From: Micropterix aruncella
Lineage: Eukaryota > Arthropoda > Insecta > Lepidoptera > Micropterigidae
DNA: 64,000 nucleotides
NCBI GenBank assembly: GCA_944548615.1
Contig: OX155955.1
Span: forward strand, 3,312,279 to 3,376,278
Reading direction: 5' to 3'
Program-made: the position numbers and the translations under genes
Part shown: one piece after another, positions 21,965 through 32,724 of the stretch
Numbering within the stretch: the stretch's first letter is position 1
Layout: each line of letters begins with the position of its first letter
Notes under the pieces: generated by a model
What the model was told of the DNA's origin: nothing
Seen by the model: the letters and a program-made list of their open reading frames with translations, nothing else
The model's database searches: none

Positions 21965-22606
21965 AGACTTTAATCGACTTGAGCACGCTCAGGCGTAAAT
22001 GAAAGTATAGGTCAAACGAGCATTAACAATGAAATAGCCGTGCTCAGTAAAGGGGGCGTCCATTAATTACGTGAGGCGATTTTGGAGATTTTCCGACCCC
22101 CCCGCCCCCCCTCCTTCCCTTCCCCCGGTGAGAAGTCGTGAGATTTGGTTCGATCCGCCCCCCTAATCTCACGTTAGATTTTTCAAAATGCCTATTTTTT
22201 GTGTAAATACGTTTATTTGTTAACCCAGTTTTCTCGCCATTTTGCAGTTTCTTGCGAAAAATAAACGTGATATTTGCCGAGACCCCCCCCCCCCCCCCCT
22301 CCCCCACGTGAGATTGGGCGAGATTCGGATCGACCCTCGCCCCCCCCCCCCCCTTAAACGCCTCACGTAATTAATGGACGCCCACAAGGCTCCGTCTTGT
22401 TTTCACGTGTCGTGAAAAAACCGTCCACGCTAAGCGCCGAGCAAATACCGAGCGCATTTGAGCACGACCAAAAACCGACAAGGTGCGGGCTCACCGTGAG
22501 CGCGCTCGGTCTTGCTCGGGGCGAGCGCGATCAGACGTCCACACTTGAGCGGCTCGGCCAAATGAGCCGCTCATTCGCCTGAGCGTGCTCAAGTGAATAC
22601 GAGGCT
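21965..22606. mobile_element. Harbinger-like MITE, interrupted
   Basis: Terminal inverted repeats 'cttgagcacgctcaggcg' (21978) and its complement near 22577; the outer bases AGACTTTAATCG / AGCCTCGTATTC resemble the element at 47179. It is flanked by TAA/TTA as in PIF/Harbinger. Its interior is split by the MITE at 22054-22383. Confidence 0.6.
22054..22383. mobile_element. 'GGGCGTCCATTAATTACGTG' MITE
   Basis: Perfect inverted ends 'gggcgtccattaattacgtg' / 'cacgtaattaatggacgccc' on 330 bp, with long C-runs inside. This terminal sequence is widespread in insect genomes. It is nested within 21965-22606. Confidence 0.85.
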
Positions 22607-22899
22607 TTAAATGGAAACAGTTAGGTAAGGTTTCGAAAGTGAAAAACTGTTAAATTTGATGTGGTTTTCGCCCTCTGTTTTTACAAAAACTATATTTATT
22701 AGATGCTTACAGTTACAACTGCGAAATAGAAAACAGTCGAAGGAAGGTCGCGTAAGAGTTTTCTTTTTCCCACCAAAAAGGGGTTCGCGACCTAAAAAAT
22801 GTTGAAAAACATTGTAGAGGATGGATTTTAGATACTGACTGCATGCAAATTATTTTATTTTTATTTATTTACTTAAGAATTAATTACTATAAAACATTG

Positions 22900-23150
22900 A
22901 TTTGCTTACAAAAATAACAGAAACCGAATGGCAAAACCTTAACCTTTTGCTTATTTGTTTCTGTCACCCAACTGGGACTAGCTCGTTCTAGGGTGGACAG
23001 GACTGTAATATTACAATCAAGTTTGCTTGATTGCTTGATTGCTTACAAATGTACAAGTTTTAGTAAAAATCTAACAACACTAAATTGCCCTAAAATGTGG
23101 TCTTCAGAATAAAATAAAAAAAAAAAAATAAAAAAAATAATATAATAAAT
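22900..23150 (+). repeat. Repeat D copy with A-rich tail
   Basis: 'tctagggtggacaggac...aacactaaattgccctaaaatg' is the complement of 16205-16330. It ends in an A-rich tail at 23110-23150, supporting a retroelement 3' end. A third piece, inverted, is near 48215-48330. Confidence 0.6.
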
Positions 23151-23945
23151 AAAATGCAATTCCATTATATAATCGGCAATAAATATAATATAAAATTAGA
23201 TTAAATAATATAAATAAAGTTATATGTGAGAAAAGACAGAAACAGTCATTAATATTTAATATATGTTAAGTAATATACGATTTAATATAAAAATACCTAT
23301 CTCTCAGAAAAAAAATGCCTCAATGATTGATGTATTTGAATATATCAACATTTCCTAGTTGATTAGTATAAAGATCACAGAAGATAGTAATCATTCCATT
23401 CTTGCACTCGTATTGAAACGAGGAAGTCGGAACAAGTCATGATTTCTTGAAGTGCTTGTGGAGCATTAATTTTAATTTCTCCCATAGACATTTTGCGTGC
23501 ACACGTGTCGCGCCCCGGCAGAAATGAGATGAGTGGGAGTCGTCTCTCTAAATATAGAGTAATTTCGTCTGTTTATGGCGTAGTGGTTGCGTTTAGTGAC
23601 GTCTGCTTGAAATGCAGGGTTCCGTTGCGTTCACATGCCGGCGAGCGTGAGTCATTGCAATTACATCAAATATCGCTTCGCCCAGACAGATCCCATCCGT
23701 TTGATAACGTAAGCAGTGCAAATGGAAGAGGGTGATTAAAACAAACACCCAACCGCGTTGTTTTTAGGGGGATTTTAAACGCTTTATTTTTAAAATCTCT
23801 TTAATACACTTGTAGACATTTAGTTTCAACTGTTACTATGATGGCATAATTGAAGAAAAAGAAATACCTGGGAGTAACAAGAACAATAATTTAAATAATT
23901 AAAAAACACGACTGCCGTTACAAAAGTAAACTACTGTATATATAA
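23151..23945. other. Gene-free stretch with a weak tRNA-like motif
   Basis: At 23577 'atggcgtagtggttgcg' resembles a SINE A box and 'gcagggttccg' at 23616 a poor B box; I would not call a SINE on this. No other signal. Confidence 0.35.
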
Positions 23946-24694
23946 CTAGCTGACCCGTGCCCAATTCGTTGGGCGGTAAAACTTTTTACCTGTGATGAAA
24001 TTATGAGTGTGGTTCGGTTAGTAATGAGTGCTATGATTTATTTCCTGACTGCCAAAAGAAGGGTTATATTTTTACTGCATATGTATGTATGTATTTGCAT
24101 GCCAATTCGACTACAATACCGTTATTTGTGAGTGTCTTCTTGTGAGTGTCTTATTTGTGAGCGTATTATCTCTTTAACTATTTATGCAGTAAAAGGGAAA
24201 TTATATGCAGTAAAAGGGAAAAGTGTTTTGTTTTAAACACTTGAAACGATAAATATACCTACTTATTTTGATAATAATTCATAATTCTTGATAATATGAC
24301 CAATAAACATGACCTAACGATTAAATTATATTTTAAATATAAAATACTACTTTTTGTGACTTAAATATAAAAGTTAAACATATGCTGTCGCTGACTTTTT
24401 GTAGGCATTATCAAGCTCTACAACTTCTCTAGAACTTAATCATAATATATCTCTCATCGTTAAGGCAGCGTTAGTTAGAAACGTTTTCGTTCGACCGTTT
24501 ATTCTCCGACTTACTTTGCAAATCCGACTACCACAAAAAAAATATTTTCATTTATCGGATTAATATATAGCCTATGACACTCACAAATAACGTGGCTTTT
24601 TATTGGTAAAAGAATTTTTAAAATCGGTTCAATAGATCCAGAGATTACTTCCTACAACGTCACAAACTTTACCTCTTTATAATATTAGTATAGA
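23946..24694 (-). mobile_element. Non-autonomous Helitron 1
   Basis: On the minus strand it begins TCTATACTAATATTATAAAG (24694) and ends 'cacgggtcagCTAG' (23946), with A before and T after: the Helitron TC...CTAG rule with A|T insertion. 'gcccaattcgttgggc' just inside the end forms the usual subterminal hairpin. A second copy is at 56360-57102 on the plus strand. No Rep/helicase. Confidence 0.9.
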
Positions 24695-25051
24695 TTACTA
24701 AAAACAATTTGTTCGCGCTAAAAAGCACGTTTGTTAAAGAATAAAGTTCTTCGTTGAAACAAAATTCAACTTACGGAAGCTTCGCTACGTCCCCATTGAC
24801 GCGTGTTTTCTCTATAAACATCCAATGTTTAAAGGCGATTGGGAATTCTGTGGGTCAGCCGACGGGCCTTGTCCAAAGCCCGTCGAGCGGGGCTTTACGT
24901 AAAGTGTGTGTCGAGTGTAAGGTCGCAGGTCTGCACCCCCTGCGGCAAGTAGTCAAAATGATTAGGCGCCGCCGTCGCCCTACTCAGTCGGTTGCCCTCG
25001 GTGTTCAAGTCTTTTTTTTGTGAAATATTTAGGGTTTTCTTCCATTTAAAT
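24695..25051. other. GC-richer gene-free stretch
   Basis: 'gcaggtctgcaccccctgcggc' and 'gacgggccttgtccaaagcccgtcg' form short hairpins. No gene recognised. Confidence 0.4.
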
Positions 25052-25689
25052 CAGTGTTCCCAAAGTGGTCCATATGGACCCCCAGGGGTCGATCGTGATT
25101 CGCAGGGGGTCCATCTCAGCGAGAAACAAAAATCGGGGTGTACGAAATGTAAATGGGGGTCCACGTTAGTGGACTCCATCTAGGCAGGTCACCATAAGCA
25201 TTCAGGCGATCCGTTAATATCGTATCACTTCTTAAACAAACGCGCGCGTAACAAGTATCGCGGAATGAAATCGACACTCAACTCAAATTGCATCACTAGT
25301 CGATTGAAGAGGCCAGCGCACATGACTAACGAGGGAAGGTGCGAATGAGATATGTGAAAAAAATGCGCTTCAATGGGTATCCGTGCGAGCGAGTAGGATA
25401 AACGCGCCACATGAATGAGCAAGCGAGATAGTGCTACATGTGCACTTATGTGTAGCTTTCCCAAATGATTCGTACTTTAAGGTCGTGGACGCTTAGGAAT
25501 AAACAAATAAAAATTGTACATATTTCTAATTTTTTGCAACTGTCCTCATTACCAAAAACCCTATGTAGGCGATCAGTACTGTTCCAGCTGTCAAGAAACT
25601 TTTAATGTTAGTAAGTTCAGGAAAATTCAGGCAGGGGTCTACGGTAAACAGCAAGGGGTCTATGAGTCAAAAAAGTTTGGGTACCTCTG
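25052..25689. mobile_element. hAT-like non-autonomous element, 8-bp target duplication
   Basis: Ends CAGTGTTCCCAAAG... and ...CTTTGGGTACCTCTG-type inverted repeat ('gtttgggtacctctg'), flanked by the exact 8-bp duplication 'atttaaat' (25044-25051 and 25690-25697). CAGNG ends and 8-bp duplications are the hAT signature. 638 bp, no transposase. Confidence 0.9.
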
Positions 25690-25710
25690 ATTTAAATAAT
25701 ATTTTGATAA

Positions 25711-26239
25711 ACCGGTCGAAAGCCAGTATTCGCGCGCAAAAAACTGCGCCGCAACTTTTTGGTCGATTCGTTTTCTTATAAATTCCCTCTTGTTACCTAA
25801 TAATTAATCTCGTTAGTCATGTATATTATATATTTGTATAATATAAGGGTGAGTTTTATTTAACCGGCATCCTCCAAGGGGGTATATAAGTACTAGCAAC
25901 TAAGCAACTTTTGAATTTTAAAAAAAACGGGAGAATCATTAAAAAATATATATTTTAAAATTTGAAGATCTTGACTGTTAAATAAAAGTTTGGCAAAGCG
26001 TTTGAGCGCGCTGCATGCGCGTGATCAGCGCTTTTTATACTATTTTTCAAAAAATATTGTTTAATGATTTTTTCACAATTTCTTAACAAAAGTTGCTTAC
26101 TTATTCAACCTGTATATAGGGGCCGGCCGAAAGGGCTACGCTCGAATCTGTCAAACGACATAAAATTCCTATAGGCATTGTTGTTTGTTTTGTTTGTTTG
26201 TTTGTTGTTTGTTTGTTGTTTTGTTGTCGTCCGACCGGT
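25711..26239. mobile_element. Element F copy 1, interrupted
   Basis: Ends 'accggtcg' / 'cgaccggt'. The same element without the internal insertion is at 38585-38820 (inverted), sharing 'gcgcgcaaaaaactgcg' and 'tgcctataggcattgttg'. A TTTG-rich run at 26183-26225 is near the right end. Confidence 0.7.
25846..26112. mobile_element. MITE G copy 1, TATA target duplication
   Basis: Begins 'agggtgagttttatttaacc' and ends 'ttcaacctg', flanked by 'tata' on both sides. It is absent from the F copy at 38585, giving an empty site. A second copy is at 49872-50178 (inverted), also between 'tata' repeats. Confidence 0.7.
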
Positions 26240-27440
26240 TAAATAACTGATAGGTTCACAATTTTACGATGGTGGGATCTTAGACTATTATGGGCTATTT
26301 GTAAGTCTATCATTTCGATAGGCAGTAATTCCATGTAAACTGTATTTCCGGACCTAATTAAAACCTGCAAAAATGTCATGGGTTGACATTTTTTCATTGG
26401 ACAGGAAGCCTTTTCTTCACGCAGTCGAAGAAAAGCTCAGGAACGATAATTAATTTTAATTTACTTATTACTTTATTATATACAATATATTTATGTGTGT
26501 ATGTATGTCTATATGTATATATATGTCAATAGTATACGTATGTATGGCCATTTATGAACGTATATTACACATAGTGTTATAACAATCCCTCCCTTCCATT
26601 TCCATTCCCCTATTGTACTTATACATTTATATTTAGAAATGCTTCTTTTTCCTTTTTTGCTTAAAAAGAAGGTTATAAAATTATTATCTTTAAAATGGGT
26701 ACTTTATATTTTTTGCTAATTTAAAATGTATTAATGGCTATATTAATGTTAATTTATAAAATGTTTTTTTTTATATAAAGAATATGCTGTATACATTTAG
26801 TTAATAAAATAAAATAAAATAAATAAAATAACCAAAATCTTCATCAAGTTAGTCACTTAAGCTAATTGAGAACACGACCGACTTAATTAAAACAATCAAT
26901 AAACTATTATTATGTCAATTTTAGTCCATGAAAAAATAAGTTTTATTGGCCAATAAACATATTTTTGTAAATTATTATTCGCGTCTGTATTAATATACAA
27001 GAATTATATACATACGTATATAAAGAAGCATCGCAAGGATTAGGTCGGACAGGCCTTATTTGGCTTCCGAGCAATATCCCCACCCACTCATAGGATAGAC
27101 GTAACTGACTACGTAACTGACTCATACCACCGTTATTACAGTAGCAACATAATTATGTACATCTGTTATTATATTTATATTAATATTTAAGTGACTATTC
27201 GACTGTACGTGTCTACGTGTCCTTGAAAGTTGGCCCGTATTGGCAAAGTGTGTAAGATAAAGTTTAAAAATATGGATGACGTCTGATATGGCAAATTAGT
27301 ATTGCAATCTAAGATCGCACACTGAAATGATCAAGCAAAGAAAATAACTTGAAAAACTCCTTTCTTTTTCGATCTCCATTAAAATCGACGTATTGTTTTA
27401 TTCGCACGAACTAGCTGTTGTAACAGTTCCTAATGACAGT
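26240..27440. other. Gene-free stretch
   Basis: AT-rich, with a probable retroelement tail (AAATA repeats at 26808-26830) and an 'gtaactgactac' tandem at 27110. No coding content recognised. Confidence 0.45.
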
Positions 27441-28355
27441 GTTTGCCCATCACCACAGCTTGGATGGTGATGGGCAAACGCTGTGTCATCTGGCCTGCTC
27501 AACTCACGGTTCAACTCCCATTTGGTAGCCTCCTCGTAGAGTGGCTTACCCTCTCAGGGCTGGTATAAGATTCTGCCACGGCTGTAATCCTGCAGTCTTA
27601 GGCGGTTGGGATCAGAAAACGCGGATTCGGGGGAATATCTCGGGCGAAACTAAGTGGTTGTAAAACTGTCTGGTTCCTAATGGGCCCTTGGGATCTAATG
27701 GGCCTTTGCTGAGTTGGCCGCGAAGTCCCATTCTGTTCAGGGTTGGTCACACTCACGGGTCAACAACCATCCGGCGGCGTCTACGCATTAAGTGCGAGCC
27801 TGGGTAGGACTCTGGCCTTAGGGCTAGTTTCCTCTAGGAGTCAACCTTTTGGCGCTCCTGGACGGTCTGCGCACCGTGCGGCGTTAGCCAATCGATTGTG
27901 CACTCTGACTAACTTTCGGGGGAGTCTGTAAGCAGTACTGTTTCCTATGGAGCGGGGGTGGTTGCGGACATTACGGCGACTGCTCTTGAAACGATCATCG
28001 GCTACCCGGATCCTGGGTGAACAGCCAGGCAAAAGGATGCCGTGGTTCGCGATGGATTCGGTAGTCACCGTTTCACCGCTACGTAAGGGAGAGGACCGCG
28101 CAAGCGATCTCGAACCCGTAACCATCCGGGAGACCGAAGTAATCTGGTTGCAACTGGTATACTGTAAGGGCGTGAGTGTCAGCCCGCTTGGTAACATACC
28201 TGGCTATCTCGCGGATGAGGCGTTGGCCTCTTACGGGCATGTGGCGGAGCTTGACGGTGGAAGTCTTCTACTCTCACCTCGCAGGAGACAGAACGATCAA
28301 ATTTCGTTAAAACTTCCTGAGGTGACGGGTTCGCCCGTCGACAGCTCTAGTAGTT
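27441..28355 (+). repeat. Repeat A copy (long form)
   Basis: Contains the upstream segment also seen at 9735, then the common body from 'cccattctgttcagggttgg' to 'acttcctgaggtgacgggtt'. It starts at a hairpin ('cccatcaccacagcttggatggtgatggg'). Open frames inside are conserved artefacts seen in every copy. Confidence 0.75.
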
Positions 28356-28585
28356 GAACTGGCGTCACCTATTCTTAGAAACAATCCATTGGCCACCCGA
28401 TCCCGAATGAGCTTGAAGGGGTAAGGGCGCCACGGATCCGACGAATTCGATCTGAAATTCCGCTAAAGGCCGCGCAAGCGACCTCGAATTTGTGACCAGA
28501 CTAGAGGATGGAGAAATTCGTCCAAATCTGGTAGTAAGGGAGCAAGGTCCGCCCCCGCTGCAGAAAGAGTATTTAGTATTAGTGT
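28356..28585 (+). repeat. Repeat A-related second unit
   Basis: 'ccattggccacccgatccc...aagggcgcc...ccgcgcaagcgacctcgaat' is a diverged relative of A, similar to 51330-51560 and 46985-47175. Here it directly follows a full A copy. Confidence 0.6.
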
Positions 28586-29150
28586 TCCTATTTCATATCT
28601 GACGAATCGCTATAGCGATAAGTCCGCCATTTGTGCATAAATTGTCTTTTTTTATAAAACCAGTGTAATATTCATTAAGTTATGTTTTTATAGCACAATA
28701 AAGTTATTCTATTCTATTCTTTTCATATTATTTTATTCGTATCAAGACTGGAACGAGCTCGTTCGAACCGGCATTCCGCCAAATATCTAATCTGCTTGGG
28801 AAGCGTTCAGCCATATTAGTGTTAGCGATTATATCACTAGAATACGAAAGAAAGCCGCTTTTATTTAGATAATAATACAAGAGAGAAAACTGAACGTTAC
28901 CGGTATAATTACTAACTCCGGCGAAACGTTTTCATTACTTTTTAAAAGTGGTAATTACTCACAGCTATTTGGAATTACTCCGTATATTATGCCGTTTCAC
29001 CAGCTGATCGTACATAGCTCTTTCTATGCCTGTTGTGCTTTAAAAATGAAATAAATAATTGAGTTTGGCAGAAAAGTAGCATTCTCAATGAAGAACTATT
29101 AATAATGAATTCATTTTCGAAATGAAATGCTCGAAAAAATGATATACAAA
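28586..29150. other. Gene-free stretch
   Basis: No coding signal. 'attctattctattctttt' at 28710 is a short tandem tail. Confidence 0.45.
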
Positions 29151-29375
29151 GCCTGTTGACATAGTGGTTAGGTCACCTGATCTTACATTGTAAGGTTCCG
29201 GGTTAGATTCCTGGCCGAGTCACGATTTTAAGTTGGGATAAAATTACCGGAATTGTATTCCATGCTGACGATCAAATGCAATAACAAGACACACACTTAT
29301 GTACAAGTTGCACGCACATATACATAGATATAAACATAGTAATGCCGGTTGTAAGAGATTGTCTTATAATAATAA
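29151..29375 (+). mobile_element. tRNA-derived SINE
   Basis: A-box-like 'tagtggttagg' (29162-29172) and B-box-like 'ggttagattcc' (29201-29211) at normal tRNA spacing, within 'ggttccgggttagattcctg'. A non-tRNA body and an A/T tail ('ataataataaaccc') follow. Pol III transcription is inferred from the boxes. Confidence 0.75.
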
Positions 29376-29439
29376 ACCCAACCCGCCCACTGTGAAATTT
29401 CACAATAGAGCAGAAATTTCACAAGTCTGCGCTGATATA

Positions 29440-30070
29440 CAGTAAAACCTCTGTAATCCGACAGATACCAGACCAGTGCACTGCCGGATTACCAAAAACG
29501 CCGGATTATTGAAAAAAAAAGTCTAACAGAAACTTTCGTTTTAATGTAGGCTACATTAAAAATATAAAATTTACAAAGGTGTTACTGTAGTGTAACTTAC
29601 GTTATTCCATTGACGTGGAAGGCTTGAAATAATTGTCTATTGTCTTTTGTTTTTTATTTCTGAACGATCCTTTAAGGGCCTGTTCTTGTAACCGTTTTAA
29701 CACTAAAACTTCATGAGCACAGGCGCCATTTTCTTCTGCCCACGCTATCGATGTGGCGAACGAGACGATAGCCGCATCATAGCTTATATTTGAAGTAGCT
29801 GTCATGTTGTCTCCCCCACCGTCCTCTTCGTCCTCTTCCTCCCGTGTGACCTCATCAATTATCTTATCTTCTGTCATGAATTGCTCATTCTCGTCTTCTT
29901 CTCCAGTAAGCCACACCCTTACATCGTCTGCCGTCAGTGTGTTAACTGGTGAATCCATGTTCAGTGGCCGACGTTGCCAGATTTATTTAGATGCGTCAAC
30001 ACCGCGAAAAGAATGCCGGATTAGTGGGAGTGCCGGAGAGATGAGTTCCCGGATTACAGAGGTTGTACTG
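29440..30070 (-). mobile_element. pogo/Tigger-type DNA transposon, deletion derivative
   Basis: Inverted ends CAGTAAAACCTCTGTAATCC and CAGTACAACCTCTGTAATCC with TA at both sides (29438-29439, 30071-30072). 631 bp. It carries the last part of a transposase on the minus strand. Confidence 0.88.
29602..29958 (-). pseudogene. C-terminal remnant of pogo/Tigger transposase
   Basis: 118 codons: LTADDVRVWLTGEEDENEQF, then an acidic stretch (EEEDEEDGGG) and HEVLVLKRLQEQA, ending QKTIDNYFKPST. The order 'lt.eDi..Wl', acidic linker, leucine-rich helix and 'k..tIddyFk' is the C-terminus of jerky/Tigger transposases. The DNA-binding and DDE domains are deleted, so it is not functional. Confidence 0.8.
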
Positions 30071-30169
30071 TACAATTATATGGTAACCATTGAGATTCAA
30101 ATATCAGATATCATCATTGAGATTAAAATGGTGTCGTAAACCTTCAAAACCCAAGTTAAATGCAAACCG

Positions 30170-31218
30170 ATAAAAACATCGATAAATATTCATCGCAGGT
30201 ATTTTTTCTTCATATATCATTATTCAGGTGATGATAACACGTCAGCTATGTACGATAATAATAATAATAGGACAGTCACCTAACTACTCGTATATAGATG
30301 AATAAGCATTGTGATTACTGAATCATATGTGTGTGTGTGTGTGTGTGTGAGAGAGAGGGTGTGTGTGTGTGTGTGGATGTGTGTGTGTGTGTGTGTGTGT
30401 GTGTGGTTCTGTGGGAGGGTGTGTTTATGCGTGTGTGTGTGTATGTTTCGACTGAGGCGACAGAAAAGTGCTGAACCTATGTTCAGCACTGGATCAGTGA
30501 CTGAGCCATCAACGCTTGACCGTCACAATACAAGGGGGAACGAACCAATGCTATTGTAGTTATATTTCATATACATCTATGAAAAATATGCTTGATAATG
30601 AAAAAAAGTACATGCGATGGATATTCATCGATTTGTTTGTAACAGGGGATTTGAAACTTTACGACATAGGTACCATCCGAAATTTCAAAATCCCTCTTAA
30701 AATGAATAGATAAAAAATATAGATGAATATTCATCGCATGTATTTTTTTCATATCATGCCCTTAGGTGATAAAGCGTCACGCTTAATACAAAAATAATAA
30801 TAATAATATAGTAACCTAAATCATAGAGGAATTAGCATTATGATTTTTAAAATCCTGTATGTGTGTGTGTTTTTGTGTGCGACCGACTCAATAGAAAACT
30901 GCTAACCCTTTATCAGTGACAACCACCGACTCGTGACGGTCACAATACAAGGGGGAACGAACTAATATTATAGTATTTCAATACAAGAAGCATATAGTAT
31001 GTAAAATATACGTGATATGTGAAAAAAATACATGCGATGGATATTTATCGATTCGTTTATCACAGGGGTTGAAACTTTACGACACGCCATCCGATAAAGT
31101 TTCAAAACGCCTATCGATAAATATCGATGAATATTCATGCATTTTTTTTCACATACCATGCATTCAGTCGATAAAACGTCATGCTATATACTAAATTAAT
31201 AATAATAGGATAGTCACT
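30170..31218 (+). repeat. Repeat E, at least two tandem units
   Basis: 'tacatgcgatggatattcat', 'gataataataggatagtcac' and 'gtcacaatacaagggggaac' recur in order (30255/30797/31197 and 30525/30940). Each unit has a (GT)n tract; the largest is at 30328-30447. Further copies are at 35735 and 36890. Short inverted runs ('cgataaatatcgatgaatat') lie at the unit edges. Confidence 0.7.
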
Positions 31219-31219
31219 T

Positions 31220-31742
31220 AGTAGTAGACGGAGTGGGGGGCTTGTTTCCTACCCTTGATGTCACCTAGATCTATAAGATCTTTTGTAACTACCCACTATG
31301 TGGTTAGGTCAGTGGTCAGCTAGTAGCCCAGTACTTCTTACCAGTCCAAGTGGATCACTGACCTTCAAGTTGGGCATATCGCTAGGTTCGAGAAAGGCTC
31401 GTCCCAGTAAACTGTGTCTTTTAGCGGCGAGGCCTGGGCAGCGACCAACGATGTGTATGCTGTCTTCAGGTTCTTCGCCACATATTCGGCAGTCCTTGCT
31501 CTCGGTCAAGCCAAGGTTGAATAGATGTGCTCTAAAGGTCGTGTGTCCGGTGAGGAGACCGATAGTGGTTCTAAGGTTCTTCTTGCTGATGTCAAGTAGG
31601 GCCTTGGCTCATGTCAAGCAGCCCCTGATGATTTTTTTAGCGAAGGGCACCCCTACAACTGGCTCCACCGGGCATTCCAGTGTGCCCAGTTTTGCCAGTC
31701 TGTCGGCCACTTCGTTGCCGGGTATGCCTTGGTAGCTGGGGA
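31220..31742 (-). mobile_element. LINE fragment: RNase H tail and zinc knuckle
   Basis: On the minus strand IPSYQGIPGNEVADRLAKLG (end of an RNase H domain), then KNLRTTIGLLTGHTTFRAHL and LTESKDCRICGEEPEDSIHI with CxxC...H....C. This is the end of a Jockey/I-type ORF2. A stop interrupts it (near 31610) and the catalytic domains are missing. Confidence 0.78.
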
Positions 31743-32493
31743 TTTAGTGCAACAGTTTGTATGGGAACCCTGCATTTTGTGATTAAAGGCTCATACTTGG
31801 CACAATTGTTCCTTAGGTGGTCCTGAGTGGATTTAGACCGGGAGCCATCGGGGGCCACCCCGCGGGGGGCGGGGGGAGGGGGTGGAAGTTTGATTCCGCC
31901 GCGCGTCACTTTGAGCCCTTTATCTCTCGGACTATAGATACTAGGGCAAGTGGGATATCATTTTCGGGTAACTCAATGATAACGAATTCATTTCTGGAAG
32001 AAAAAAAATACCAGTCCATAGAAAAATATGAAATAATTGGTAACAACCAAAAATCATTCACATCTTTATTTTACATATTCACAGTTTACTTTTTAACCAT
32101 AAGAGGTATCGGTATTCAAAAAATATATTCCGAAAGCCACACTTATCCTAATTACACCAGTATATATTTTATTGGACTGCCATGGTAAAAAGTAAGTAAA
32201 AAAAATATAATTCATCGTACGGCAGACCGGTGTATTACGCCTGCTAAGTAGATACGGGCATCGAGCGAAGTTTGATAAGTACTTATAGGATTATTTAGTT
32301 TCTGCGATAAGTTCGTGAGTTAAAAATAATAAGTACAATAATAATAATTAGTTTAATAATTATTTTATTATTGTTTTTTTCTATTTAATAAAAATAATTC
32401 ATCATTCACACACCGTACCTGATTATTTGTGCTTAACATATCTTGTATACTTACGTAAGTATTATTTTTTCTGTAATCCCTACTATTTCGTCA
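31743..32493. repeat. Left arm of ~740-bp inverted repeat
   Basis: From 'tagctggggatttagtgc' to 'tccctactatttcgtcac', matching the complement of 34966-35702 with short gaps. It includes the G-rich block 'ggaccgggagccatcggggg' region and 'attcacacaccgtacct'. No coding content of its own recognised. Confidence 0.8.
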
Positions 32494-32655
32494 CGGTGGT
32501 GGAACGGTGTATACCGAATCTATCGCGGACCACGGCATCCTTTGCCCGGCTGTTCACCCAGGATCGGGTAGCCGATGGTCGTTTCAAGAGCAGTCGCCGT
32601 AAGGTCCGCAACCACCCCCGCTCTATAGGAAACAGTACTGCTTCCAGACTCAGTT
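32494..32655 (-). repeat. Repeat A fragment inside the long-inverted-repeat structure
   Basis: 'ggtgtataccgaatctatcg...ggaaacagtactgcttccag' is the complement of part of repeat A. It sits between the left arm and the decayed gene. Confidence 0.8.
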
Positions 32656-32724
32656 CAGTAGTAAACAGTGAAAGAATTTGTCTGCCGCGCGGAGAATTAT
32701 TAAAGCTCTTTGAAAATGTGTAAA

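Larger units (their letters stand above)
21810..22817. mobile_element. Possible hAT-like element end with hairpin
   Basis: 'cagtggttcgcgacccc' at 21810 is nearly palindromic with 'ggggttgcgaaccactg' ending 21847 (16 of 17 pairs). CAGTGGTTC is a typical hAT terminus. A possible right end ('ggggttcgcgacctaaaaaa' ... 'aacattg') is at 22780-22817, with two other MITEs nested between. No 8-bp target duplication is seen, so the extent is uncertain. Confidence 0.4.

Noticed and set aside
29162..29211. A functional tRNA gene
   Set aside because: A and B boxes are present, but the acceptor stem does not pair well and a SINE body follows, so it was called a SINE.
30280..30559. THTHTH / CVCVCV frames
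   Set aside because: Translation of a (GT)n microsatellite.
31637..31909. 90-codon proline-rich frame on the minus strand
   Set aside because: It crosses from LINE RNase H sequence (in the wrong frame) into the G-rich inverted-repeat arm; the matching right arm gives a similar artefact at 35541.
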